Of a stretch of 64,000 bases of DNA, positions 14,401 through 25,681 are shown piece by piece (position 1 is the first letter of the stretch; the number at the start of each line of letters is the position of its first letter). The notes beneath the pieces were generated by a model. The model saw only the letters and a list, made by a program, of their open reading frames with translations. It did no database searches and was not told where the DNA came from. The translations under genes were made by a program, and so were the position numbers. Origin of the DNA: Drosophila pseudoobscura (taxonomy: Eukaryota > Arthropoda > Insecta > Diptera > Drosophilidae). Location: assembly GCF_009870125.1 (NCBI RefSeq), contig NC_046681.1:23387001-23451000 (forward strand), written 5' to 3'.

Positions 14401-14553
14401 GGAATTCGACCTCGCTCCTTTTTGCTGTGTCTAGGGATCGCGGACGAAACCCAGCCCACATATATCCTTTTACTACTGTACATGCAAGCCCCCACTTGCT
14501 GAAACAATACAAGTTTAATTACCATTAGGAAAATATGCATAACAGGCAGAAAA
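11433..14553. other. 5' UTR exon piece and upstream region of the SLC17-like gene
   Basis: Bases 11433-11450 are non-coding exon on the minus strand, preceded by a TTTGCAG acceptor. The rest to about 13.35 kb is AT-rich intron-like DNA. From 13.35 to 14.03 kb base composition becomes GC- and CAG/CGA-rich, as in fly promoters and 5' UTRs. No coding exon is supported here. Confidence 0.5.
13353..13816 (-). promoter_or_regulatory. Candidate promoter and 5' UTR exon of the SLC17-like gene
   Basis: On the minus strand an initiator-like TCAGTT places a possible start at 13816. It is followed by CAG- and GCC-rich leader sequence and by the donor GCAAG|GTGGGT at 13353/13352. A leader exon here would splice to the 11450 acceptor of the start-codon exon. 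The link is inferred from strand, distance and splice signals only. Confidence 0.35.
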
Positions 14554-15653
14554 TCATATGGAGAAACGGGTCCACCGCTCCACCAGACTGGGCCGAGCCG
14601 AGACATGCAAGCGGTCGTCGAAGATGGGACAGAACTTCTCGGGGAACTTGGTCTGCAGGCACTTGATGACCGTGCCAGTGAGATAGTAGCGCGGCGGCCA
14701 GCGGCACTCGCAGGGCGGAATGCAGACCGTGCAGACCTTCTCCATGGCGTTCCATTTGCTCCGGGTCAAAGTCAGCTGTGGTGTCAGGACGTTGAGACGC
14801 CAGGGCAGGCGCAGATCACGATCGGTCCAGTTGCAGTCGCAGGGCGGAATGCAGACCTTGCACATGACATCCTCCGGATGTATCTCCGGTGGCGCCACTG
14901 GCAGGGCCTTCTTGCACTTGTACAGGTTGAAGCGCGGTATCATGCCGATAAGCTCGGTGTAGTTGTACTCCCGCTCGCGGCGCAGCCACAGGTACAGCAG
15001 ATCCCAGTGGTCCAGGTTCTTGGAACGCTCGCGTATCAGCTGCATGCGTCGATACAAGTCCGAGCGACGCACTTCATCGTAGTTGACTCCCGTCTGGGTG
15101 TGGAACAGCAAGTAAAGCTCATTCGGGTTCTCGTCGGGCAGGCTGATGCTGCGCGAGAACTTGGCCAGCTCGAAGTGGAACAGCATCCGGATGCCGTACG
15201 TTATATGTCGAATATGATCAAAGTCCTTGATGTTCATCGCCGACAACGCGCAGGCGTCGACGAGCAGCAGTTTTCGCCCCCAAATCATGTTAACGCGAAA
15301 AGTGTTCTAGAACATTGGTAGACAATAGATCAATCAATCCGTAACGATCTGTTGTACCGGTGACCTACCATATATTCGGGATAGCCATATCGCTTGATCC
15401 AGCGCCTTACATCCATATCATCCCACTCAAAGATCGATGGAATCGGTAGCTTATCCACCACATTGACGCATAGCTCCACGAGGGAAGCCGGCGAGGCACG
15501 GAACTGAATGGGAACATCGTTTAGATCGATCTTCGGACGACCCTTGAGGAACTCGTTGCGTCGAAACTTGGTGGGCGGCACTCCGGTGGATACCTTCTTC
15601 TTGATCTTCTTCACCAAGAACTTGGTGTCCGCAATCCCGTACAGATACGGCAT
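14554..15653 (-). CDS. SAMD15-like sterile alpha motif protein
   Basis: Two coding exons, 15369-15653 and 14554-15306, are separated by a 62-bp GT-AG intron in phase 0 (donor GTAGGTCA, acceptor TTCTAG), giving 345 residues. A SAM domain spans about residues 72-142 (FEWDDMDVRRWIKRYGYPEY, then NTFRVNMIWGRKLLLVDA). It is followed by FSRSISLPDENPNELYLLF. This order closely resembles vertebrate SAMD15, with its GFPQY, ISGRKL and RSISLP segments, as I remember that family. The C-terminal third carries two copies of a C-x2-C-x3-C-x-C motif (Cys 244/247/251/253 and 287/290/294/296). SAM domains mediate protein-protein contacts; the role of this protein is not known to me. Testis expression is a guess from the family. 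Confidence 0.9.
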
Positions 15654-18600
15654 CTTTCGTCAGCCCTAAATTTGGTTCACTATCCGATATGTGTATAAAA
15701 AGAGCAGAATACGAAAAAGTATTTCCACACACATCAACCAAAAAAAAATATAGATTACTGTGATTGGGTCTGGAATTTGTTTCTAGTCAATGGGAAACGG
15801 CTCACTGCTCCAGAATGATCCAGAGGCACTTCCTCGTCATTAGAGATCATCAGGCGGCGGGTTTTAGACATTTGGCAATACTCTACTCAGGCCCTGGCAG
15901 GGTTCATGTTTCCATTTCATTTTGCCATTATGCTTTGAGCGCTACTTCGTAAACAAGCCGGCAGAATCTGGCAATATCTGAACGGAACCAGAAGCAGAGC
16001 CAGGTAGAGGCCAGGCCAGGCCAGGCCAGGCCGACTTAGAACCGAGTCCCGTGTGTGGTTAAAACATCTGTCCGTCAATCAGCGCATGCCAAAAGTGATT
16101 TATTGTTACGCGTATACGAGTATTGGTAATACACAATAGATCGGTTGTCCCGGCTCATAACGGTCCGGGGCCGGTCAGGTACTCGGCTGCTGCTGGCCAT
16201 GTGCTGATGTTGTGCTTGTCAAAACATGGTCAAGGGCAACGGCAACGCCATCAGTACATAATACTTACTGTATGGTATGTACACATGTATGTACATCTGT
16301 ATATACAAATATCTCAAAACCGAATTTTGTTTTTTTTGGGTTGTTTATGAACCCCCGCGAAATGAAACGAAATCGCTTTGGGGCAACTGACTGGCGGCTG
16401 ACTCATCCGTACAACAGTTCACGTGACAGCCATATTGGAGGTGATTTTTATTTAAACACGTTTTCATGCCTTTTCGGCTGTTCATTTTGTTGTATTTATT
16501 TATTCTGTTCGGCAATCAAGCAAAACCCAATAAACTTCATCAGGTTCATTTAGGCGAACGCTTACCTTCATTAACATATGCCCGTCAATTTTTTCTACAC
16601 ATTTTTGTTTCTTTTCTTTTATATTTGCAACAGTTTTTCGCCGTAAACTTCGATGACACTTCCCCCAATCTATCTATGTTGCTGTTTTGGAATCTTCAAT
16701 TAGTTCTATTTGCGCATGTTTGTTTTTATCACGAAATGTCGATATTCGGAACTAAACACTTGACACATTGTCCCCAGAAGATGGCGTTGGGTGAGGCGAT
16801 AGGCGTGGCTTTGTTCACAGACCTATAATTTCAGCCCGTTCTGAATGGTGATAAATGTCTAATTAACAGTTTTCCTGCATCAATAGTCGCTCTCTAGGCA
16901 ATTAAAATTATTGTTTTTCTGCGGGTACAATAACTGTGAAGGGATCTCTGAGGGGATGAATGCACCATTAACTGATTACAATTTTATAAGACAAAACAAT
17001 AGTTACAAAAGTGTACATACTGTCTGGATATTGAGAAATGCAGTAGATCGACGCTTCCAGTCGTTTCTATTGCGAAGACATACCATTTTATCCAAATATT
17101 TGCTGAAGACCGTTAACCAGAATGACAGAACTAGAACCTTCTAGGATTTTACTTCTAAACGCGACTCATCCTGGATGGACTGGACCTACTGGATATACAT
17201 CTTTTATATCTTTACAATTTTAGAGTGAAAGCCGAATGTTTCAGTTGGATATTTATGGAGAACAATTGCCGAAAATTAATTCTTTGGGGGTAGAACACAA
17301 CCACCTGCAACAAGATTAAGTACATACATATCTGTATTGGATCACCTTCTATTATTATTATTATAATACTGTTATGACCTTGCAGAAGGTGGAATGATTT
17401 TGTAAAGTCCCCCACTAGGGCACGTGCGACGTTGATCCGCGAGCCAGACGTCATTCGATACCTATGACGCGATCGGAGACCAATTGTCAGGAATACTGTA
17501 CTTCAAAACGATTACAAGTCTCATAAGTGCACACAAGGTGATTTAATGGGATAGATTTTAAATGTGTGACACTTTTATCTCAAATTACGCAAGTTTTTTG
17601 TTAGCAATAAAAACAGATCGGAAATATGTAATAGTTTCGGACGAAAAACTACCAGAAAGACTTCTGGGATTTTGAAAATTTCCAGAAATTCGCACAAAGA
17701 TCTGTTGTCAAAACGATGCTGTCATATCTCACATTACTATATCTCTAAACTGTGGAGTTCTGCAATACAACAAAAATTTGCAAATCCAACAAAAAGCGTA
17801 ACAAGAACCGCAGCCAGACAGCGCCAACATCTTTTCAGTGATTTCACTTTCGTTGAAAAGGCTTTGAGACGTCACCATTAAACTGCAAATGATATGACCA
17901 TGACCATGTAAGGGCAGAGGCAGATGGCTACCAGCGGAAAATGGCAACACAATGTAGTGGTGGCAACAATAAATTAAGGTTCTATTTTTATAGCTAACTT
18001 GTGCTATTATTACATGCCACAAGCAGCACCAGCCGGACCTCAAATGGAGGCAGGCTGCCCCCGATGGTCAAGCAACAAGTTAGACCTAAAATAGAAGACT
18101 GGGGCTGTCCGCGAGTCCTGCCTGCCAGTCCGTGGGGAGCTTGACCAACTTGCGCTGCTACGGGGTACAGGTACATGAAAATTAATAATGCAAATAAATT
18201 GTTAACTTTAAACGTTCAGATTCCAGTCTGCGTACGGCTCCAATCAGTGTGTGTGCGTGAGAGAGTCTGGTGTGCAGTGGATGTGGCAGCGACGCGACAG
18301 CGACAGAGACCACTTGAGGTCAGTTCGATCACGATTCCACGTTTTCTGGACCAAGGTGTTTCAGCGTAAGGTAACAGCATAAGGTATTCCCAGAGAGCTC
18401 TCCCTTTTTAAATGCAGTAATTAAACAGTACGTATACCAGCCAGAAAGGCTGTCCGACGAAAATTACGAAACCCTGTGTCATCCACATCTGTAAAGATAC
18501 AAAAATTCAACAAAAAGCTGAATCATAACTCACAATCATACTTGCATTACTACTTGATTGAAGAAACGCGTTGCGATCGGATAATTATTAAAGCCAGAAT

Positions 18601-21600
18601 GAACAATACAATTTAACGTGCACCTGTCATTTTGCTCTTTGAACACATGGCTTTGAGCAGTAACAAATTTAACGATCTGTTGAGTGGATAATTTTAGATC
18701 AATTTTGAATAAATAAAAGTACCTCGGGTGTTACAAAATACGTGCAGCGACTTCAAGCGATTTGACTGCTAAATTTTATAAGTTTTTCTCTAAGATTTAT
18801 TTACCTCGCGATCCTTTGAAATACCGAGATTGGATTGGATTCATAATAATAGTTGCTTGGTCTGGAGCCTTAAATCTTTCAAGATCTGCTGATGATGTAT
18901 AGCCTCTTTGGCGAACACCGATCTACAAAGACGTTTGTCGCAGAGATAATCGAAGAGAGTGGAAGACATAATAAGAAATCGACAAAGCGTCACCTTGTAC
19001 AAAATACACCCTGGTCTGGAGCATTGCCAGCGCAGCGACATGGCAGAGCAGCGGCCGCGCAGCCTCTGCCAAGATCACGACGACGAGCCTCCTTCGACGG
19101 TTGGCGCTTTGGCTCTCCTCCCTCTTCTTGGCACTGTCAAGTGGCGCGTGCATAAGTGTGCTCTGTGCGTGAGTGTGTGAGTGTACATTTCTTAGCTACA
19201 CTTGAAGAAAATACTGGACGGGCTTAATTCATTTCATGCCTAGATCAGCCCACTTTTTCACTATCAACGATTGGTGGGGTGGCGCTGGGAGCTGGGAGTA
19301 TGACGGTACGGGACGACTCTGTTATTTGGAATTCGAGCTGGAGCGCCTGATTACATGCCTGGCACATTTTAATTGATGATCCCAAACGCAATGTCCGAGT
19401 TTATAGTTTCGCTTGGTATTTTTTTTTTCTCGCTTTTTTTGCGCAGCTCTTGGGCCTGTTGTCTGGGCGCTGTGTTTATCATTATTACTTTAGCTCCTGT
19501 TATTCACGTATCTTTTTTTTTTTGCTTTGCTCTGTTTTGCTTTGGAATGAAAGCCGGGCTTCCAAGTCCTATAAATAATGGTCTTTCTTCGGGATAATTA
19601 TCCTAAAAATCCATTTAAGGACAGTACATATTTAATCAAAATAAACTTTCTATATTTCCTTACATATTCAATAGCCCGAAATTGGAATAATATTTTGTCG
19701 AACCACCAGATAATTGTCTGTCTCACTGGGATCTTATCAATGAAGCGCGCAGTTTTCTTTTTTTTTTCTTTTGTCAGACACAAAAACAAAGACAAGACTG
19801 TTTTTGACGGGCAAAAAACAATTTGAAAAATTGTTAAGTGCATTTAATACACCTAATATATATGTACGTACGTATACCAACTGTCTACAGTATAGCTTCG
19901 ATTAAGCGCACTTTCATATGTGAGCTAGAAGATACCTAGTTCTGGACTCAAAGCTTTGGATACCCAATGGAAGTATAATGAGTCGATCTGAGCGGTGTTG
20001 GAAATCTGGCTATATGCATTTACATATCTATAAGATACATACCTTCAGGATCAAGTTTTCTATTTAGTACAGCATCATATCGAATAATTATTGTGGCGTA
20101 AAGGTGGTTCCCCCTTGGAGAAGTTGAACTGTATTTGGGTATGGAACAATGACAAGCCACTTTGAAATATTTTTAACGATTCTCAAACGCGAATGACACA
20201 TTTATTTTGCCAGATGATTTGGCTTTTATTAAGAACAAAAAATTGTAATTTTTGTTGCTACCTATATTTTTTATACAATTTAAAATACTTTCAAATGTGT
20301 GTACGTGGGCATGCTTCAACTCAAGTTTTTTATACATATATTTTCCACTTCTATCCCCAACGAAATTCCATATATTTTTTTTTTTTGCTCCTCCTCTTTT
20401 GTTGCTTTGCGTCACCAGCAGCGCGTTGTCGGAGTCGGGCCCCCCTTATGATGGGGTCTATGTGTGGGTCTCTACATTGTAACATATACACGCGTACGTA
20501 CCATCCCATACAAATATATCTGCAGAGTGTAGATATGTATAGACAACGGATGCTAATAGATGATGCTGGCGCTGTGCGGCCTGTTGCCAACGTCGAAAGT
20601 GCGCTGCGTTCAATAAAAAATCAAAAATAAATAATATTTTCCACATCCAAGCACCGCAAATAAACAGTTTGAAGTATTATTGAATGCATAATAAATGCAG
20701 AGCACTGCTGATACAGCAGAGTTCAATTTTGATTGACAGCTACAGACAGAGCGAGCAGTGGTATGCAAATCCGTTGAACTGAAATTGAATGGAAGTTGTA
20801 TTGGCAATGGAATAATTTATAAAAATGAAATAATCACTTTCGTAGTGTGGCATATAGTACATACATATAAGTATACTCTGGCCATTCCCATTGATAAGCA
20901 AGGGTACAGCGAAGCAGACTTTGATTGTCTCAGCCTCAATGACTACAACAAAGCCACACGCTTCACACAAAGCTATAGATGCATAGCATATAAAACTGCT
21001 CTGAACTGGATGCTGACGTCACACGTGGACTATTTTTCTAAAGTCCAACTTACGAACGCATCCATCTCAATCCATCTCAAACGTAACTGATTGATGCACC
21101 ACTTCCTATAGCTTGCAATTCTAGAAATAGAGTCCCGGATAAGACATTGCGCATGGAAATTCTACTCGTAATCAATTTGATCAAAGATTTGTCCAAGCTG
21201 GGAATCTACCAATTAAAGGGGGAAACAAAATGCGAATAAAATGAGTTCAATTGCCGGGTTAGCTTCTGTGGGCGTGGCACGTGTAGTCATTGGGTATGAC
21301 ATTTGCATTAATCTTAATTGATTAATAACGATTCAAGATCAAAGCCAATTAGGCGTGCAACATGGCCGTAAAATTTAAATTTCAAAAGTCTACCTAATGT
21401 TTGATGAAATATTTCCCGCCGAATCAAGAAGCATACAGCTATACATACTTTAAATACAATATGTAGAAACTACAACGTAATATCATCTATCTATACCCCA
21501 ATATAAAAAACAAAAGCCCTACTTAAGAGCGAAACTTTAGTCCGAGCATCATGCACACTCAATGTATGCTGTTTTCCGGCACTTATCATGCAAGGCATTC

Positions 21601-21979
21601 GCTGTTGCATCATAGTATCAATGGGTATGTATTTATGTATATATGTAAGATCTATATTAAAGCGTTTCCTATACACATACGTGAGAAAAAAAAGGCACTC
21701 AGAGAGCCCCGCAGCACACATTTTGCATACAAGAAGTTTCCATTCCAATTAGACTATTTTTCACTACTACAAAAACCGACTAAATCTCTCCTACTTGATC
21801 TTAAATAGCACACACAATATTATTTGGTTGGTGGTGTACTTATAGTCGAGCCACTCGACTACAATATTCATATTTTATATTTTTTGGAATTTTCAAATTC
21901 CATTAGCGTTTCCAAACGTTTAATATCAACTAGAAAATACGAACTAAAGAGTTTCAATTGTCAAGGGAGCACTGGCGTT
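15654..21979. other. Intergenic region without a supported gene
   Basis: This is about 6.3 kb of mostly AT-rich sequence. A CCAGG pentamer run lies at 16009-16032. On the minus strand, splice-donor-like sites are seen at 16566/16565 (GAAG|GTAAGCG) and 18805/18804 (GCGAG|GTAAATA). The second lies below a GC-rich block (19030-19160) and could end a leader exon of a downstream minus-strand gene. AATTGGAC-like simple patches and poly-T runs occur at 19420-19440 and 20371-20385. Reading frames look random. Confidence 0.5.
16009..16032. repeat. CCAGG pentanucleotide repeat
   Basis: About five tandem copies of GGCCA/CCAGG are visible. It is a short microsatellite in the intergenic region upstream of the SAM gene. 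Confidence 0.8.
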
Positions 21980-23903
21980 TCAACGTGTGGCAGTAGTGTT
22001 ATTGTCCTTATCCTTGTTTTCATCGTCATCGCTATCGCTATCGTGATCATCGTCCTTATCGTTTTCATTAGTGTCCAGACTTTGCTTGAGGGCTTTGCTC
22101 GCCTCGCGATCCCGCTGCGATTTCTCCCAGGCCAGCTCGAAGGGATACTCGAGAGGCTTTAGTTCATCGGGACACTCCTGCTGATTGGGTGCAGTGGCCT
22201 CGTTGATAGAGGCGCCTCGTGTATGAATCCTCTCCAGCATGGCGGCATTGTGAGTCTCGGCATTGAGATTGGTGATGTATTCGAATAGCTGCTCTTTGGT
22301 GTAGATGTTAGGCAGTCCGCGTCTCTCAAAGAAGTTCACAATATTGCCGCAGTCCCGCATGAGAAACTCCAGGGCACTTGGGTGCTTTGGCTCCACACTC
22401 TGGGCCACGTCGATGAACCAACATTTTCCTTCGAACCAGAGAATATTGTACTCGCTGAGATCAGCATGGACCAGCTTGGCCTCGTTGTACATCTTGTGCA
22501 TAGCCGCCACAATCTCCTCATAGGCGCAGCTCAGCTCGGCAGAGCTCAGGCGGGCATCCTTCAGCTTGGGCGCAGCATTGTGATTGTCACCAATGAAGCG
22601 CATGACCAGAACATGCTTCTTCAGGACCACCACGTCGGGCACGTTGAGGCCAATGTTCTGCATGCGCATCAGATTGTGCATCTCCTTCTCCGCCCACATG
22701 TTGATGATGACGCGGTGATTTTGCTTACTGAATCGATCCTTGAAGCGATAGTCGTCCTTGATGTACCGATCCCTTTGCTTGAACTCGTTCAGCGTGGTCT
22801 TAAAGATCTTGATGGCACACTCCTTGGGTAGGAGGTTGGGCGGCATCAGCACACCGCTTTGATGGCCATGCTCATTGCTTCCCGTGTAGCTGGAATCGGA
22901 GTTGGCGTGCAGGATCACCGCCTCCTTGCCCGTGGAGATGATGCCGTTGATCTGTTCGAGCACTTGATTGTTGATCAGCTTGTACAACAGTAGACGAGTG
23001 CTGGCATCCAGGCCCATTTCGGCAGTGGCCACTTTCTCGTGACGATCGGAACGGCCACGACGGGAATAGGCCTTCAACTGATTGAACACCTGCAAGTGGA
23101 TTAATAGATATTGTGTAAGCATATGTGCATAAAAATGGGATCAGATTATGGTTCACCTTGTTAGACAACTTCATGTCGAAGCCAGCTCCATCGCCAGTGG
23201 GAAATTCTGGGGGAAAAGACATCACGCGCTGGGCATTGCGGACGGCGCACAACTGTGGATCATGCTTAGTGATCATTTCGCCCTCCTTGCTCATTTTGAA
23301 GCCACACCTAGGTATGGACTCCAGCCTCTTTTCGTTGGTCTCGAAACGGTCCCAGTCGTGCTTTAGCCGCTCCAGCTCATCCTCCTCGTAGTCGTCCTCC
23401 TCGGTGTCGTGCAGGAACTCGGCATCACCGCTGCGTCGGAATTTGTCCAGTGTTACAGTCACTTTGGACTGCTTGTTCTGCTTCTGTTCGATGCGGCGCA
23501 GCTCCTCGTTGTACTCGTGATCGAATTGGGACTGCAGCATTTGGGCAATGACTGCATCGGAGTCGCCGCCACTGCCGCTCTCCTCTTCCTGAAGAAGGGC
23601 CAGCATCTCTGACGGCAAATCGGCCTCTCCGCAATCCTCTAGAAGCGAAGAGTAGTCCTCCCACTCTTCCGTTTCGCTGTTGGTCTTTGCTGGTATCGCG
23701 GCCACATCGGAGTAGTTGGCAGCACCCGGTGAAGCTGCTTCCCCGTCCCAGATGGATGTGGCTTCCACCTCAGTTTTCTTCTGGGTTTGCTGATGCCGCT
23801 TTACCTCCTGGTTGTGCAAACGATGTGCATACTGCTCCGACATGATATCAGCTAGACTCGTGGTCTGCACTGGCTCCTGGGTCTTGATCCATGGCGACGA
23901 CAT
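21980..23903 (-). CDS. RIOK3: RIO kinase 3 (atypical serine/threonine kinase)
   Basis: Coding exons 23157-23903 and 21980-23089 are joined in phase 0 by a 67-bp intron, giving 618 residues. The N-terminus has SLADIMSEQYAHRL, the mark of RIOK3 rather than RIOK1 or RIOK2. Acidic stretches follow, then KHDPQLCAVRNAQR and PPEFPTGDGAGFDMKLSNKV. The RIO domain starts near residue 280 with the P-loop-like STGKEAV (about 301-307), the ATP-site Lys in ECAIKIFKTTLNEF, the catalytic HADLSEYNILW (Asp and Asn), and the metal-binding IDVAQSVEPKHP. The tail is Asp/Asn-rich. RIO kinases act in 40S ribosomal subunit maturation; vertebrate RIOK3 is also tied to innate signalling. The start is the ATG at 23903. 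The gene is divergent from the zinc-finger gene, with a DRE motif between them. Confidence 0.97.
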
Positions 23904-25314
23904 ACTGGCAATAGCCCAATAAATCAATAAAGAGAAATGCCAGCTATATTTAGTTTTATCCCACAAACCTTTTGGCACTTTTGGCGTGAGGGATCGGCTC
24001 CTGATCGGTGGTAATTTTCAAGTTTGTCTCGTGTGTTGTGGTCACAACAAACGATTCTTTTTAGCTTGTCTGCTGGCTGCCAGCAGACTCCAGGCAGTCG
24101 AATACCTGATTGAAGACTATGGATATTTATACTGCAGCAAAGGTGTCTGGCGTCACCTGGCAAAGGACTATTACACCTAAGTTGCAATCGCTTTTTCTTT
24201 TTTTCGTATTTTGTTTTTACAAATGTTGTGAAATTGCGATTGTCCAATTGGGGATGGAACATTAACCATACATATCGGAACGGTGGAACGATATTTATGC
24301 GAGTTTTTTTGAATTTAGCCTGAAAATGTAATGAGCAACGTTAAACTATGTTCTTAAAAGAAGAAACCTGACTTGTCAGATTTTAAGCTTTATTATAGCA
24401 ATATTTTCAATAAATAAAACTCATATTTGCAAATTATTTACCTATCGATAGCTATCAACTCGTCGTTTTGCAGCCCTAAACTCGAATCGAATGTCAGTGC
24501 AAAACGGAATGTGCAAAAGTATGCCTGGCGATACTTTTTGTTGTACTTGTACATCGCCAAAAATAATAATAAAAGTGAAAAATTTTTTTTGTTAATATAT
24601 TTTTTGTTGTACAAAGAAGAAATGTTATTAAATTAATCGGCCACCTTTTTCGCCAGCAGTAACGGCCGCATTGAAACCCCGAGTGCAATAAATACGTGCT
24701 AACGCTGGTAAGAAAGATGGAACAAAAACGAGACCGAAAAAAAAATCAAAATAGAATTCCGAATTTAGAATATGACAGACCAAAAAAAATTTTCAATTCG
24801 AACGCATTGCCTCTGCCGCCGCCGCTGCCGCTGCCGTCCGTGTGGGGGGACTTGGGGGTCAAACTTGAGAGGGAAAAGAAACGAGATCGGGGCGACAGAA
24901 GCAGAATCAGAAACAGAAACAGAAGCAGAGAACCAGTGACAGAGGCAGAAGCGGCGGCAACTGATTTCCGATTTCGTCTTGGGGTTTTTTGCGCGCAATG
25001 GATTCTCGTAGAGATCTGTGCTAATTTGTGCTTAATTCTTACCGCTAATCCTCTCCAGCACCACCCGCAAGCATCCACACCCCGGCATCTAAAGCACGCG
25101 CACACGAACGTTGTAATAGAATACTGGTGTAATTATTATTTCTCTTCTTTTCGTGGACAGAGGCGCCTCTCCATCATCATACACTAACCGCCAATTCGCT
25201 ACTGCTATTCCGCCTTCCATAAACGCCATAAAACATACCAAATAAGGAGATACGCTTACGCTTGGGGCTGCTTTGGCTTTGGGAACTACCGGGACTTCCG
25301 AGTGATAGAGTGAA
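23904..25314. other. Divergent promoter region between RIOK3 and the zinc-finger gene
   Basis: It holds the 5' UTR of RIOK3 on the minus strand and the leader of the zinc-finger gene on the plus strand. A plus-strand acceptor (CGTGGACAG at 25160) suggests that the leader of the zinc-finger gene has an intron. A CCGCTGCCG/GCAGAAAC-rich stretch (24810-24960) is typical fly leader sequence. No coding exon is supported. Confidence 0.6.
24443..24450. promoter_or_regulatory. DRE motif (TATCGATA)
   Basis: The palindrome TATCGATA is the binding site of DREF/BEAF-type factors at housekeeping promoters. It lies about 540 bases upstream of the RIOK3 start codon and about 870 upstream of the zinc-finger start, so it could serve RIOK3, the plus-strand gene, or both. 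Confidence 0.7.
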
Positions 25315-25650
25315 ATGATAAAGTCTACCACCAACATACAGGAACAGCGTCTGCCACGTCCCGAGGACCAGCCACAGCAGGTGCATCCGCCGCAGCCACC
25401 GCCCCCAACGCCGCCGACGCATCAAGTGGCCGCCGTGATAGCCAACATGGACACACTGAAGACCGCCTTTCTGCCAAATCTCAGCATGGACCCCAACGTC
25501 CATGTCAGTCCGCACTACTGTCCCATGTGCCATCAGCAGTTCGAGCGGGCCCAGCACGTTACAGAGCACATGCAGCTGTGCCACGGCATAACGCTGAACT
25601 CTCAGGGAGCTATCACATCGCTGGAGGCCGCCCAACAGCAGCACCAGCAA

Positions 25651-25681
<31 letters not shown>

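Noticed and set aside
14605-15321. 238-codon plus-strand frame opposite the SAM gene
   Set aside because: Antisense shadow; the minus strand has a recognisable SAM domain and a proper intron.
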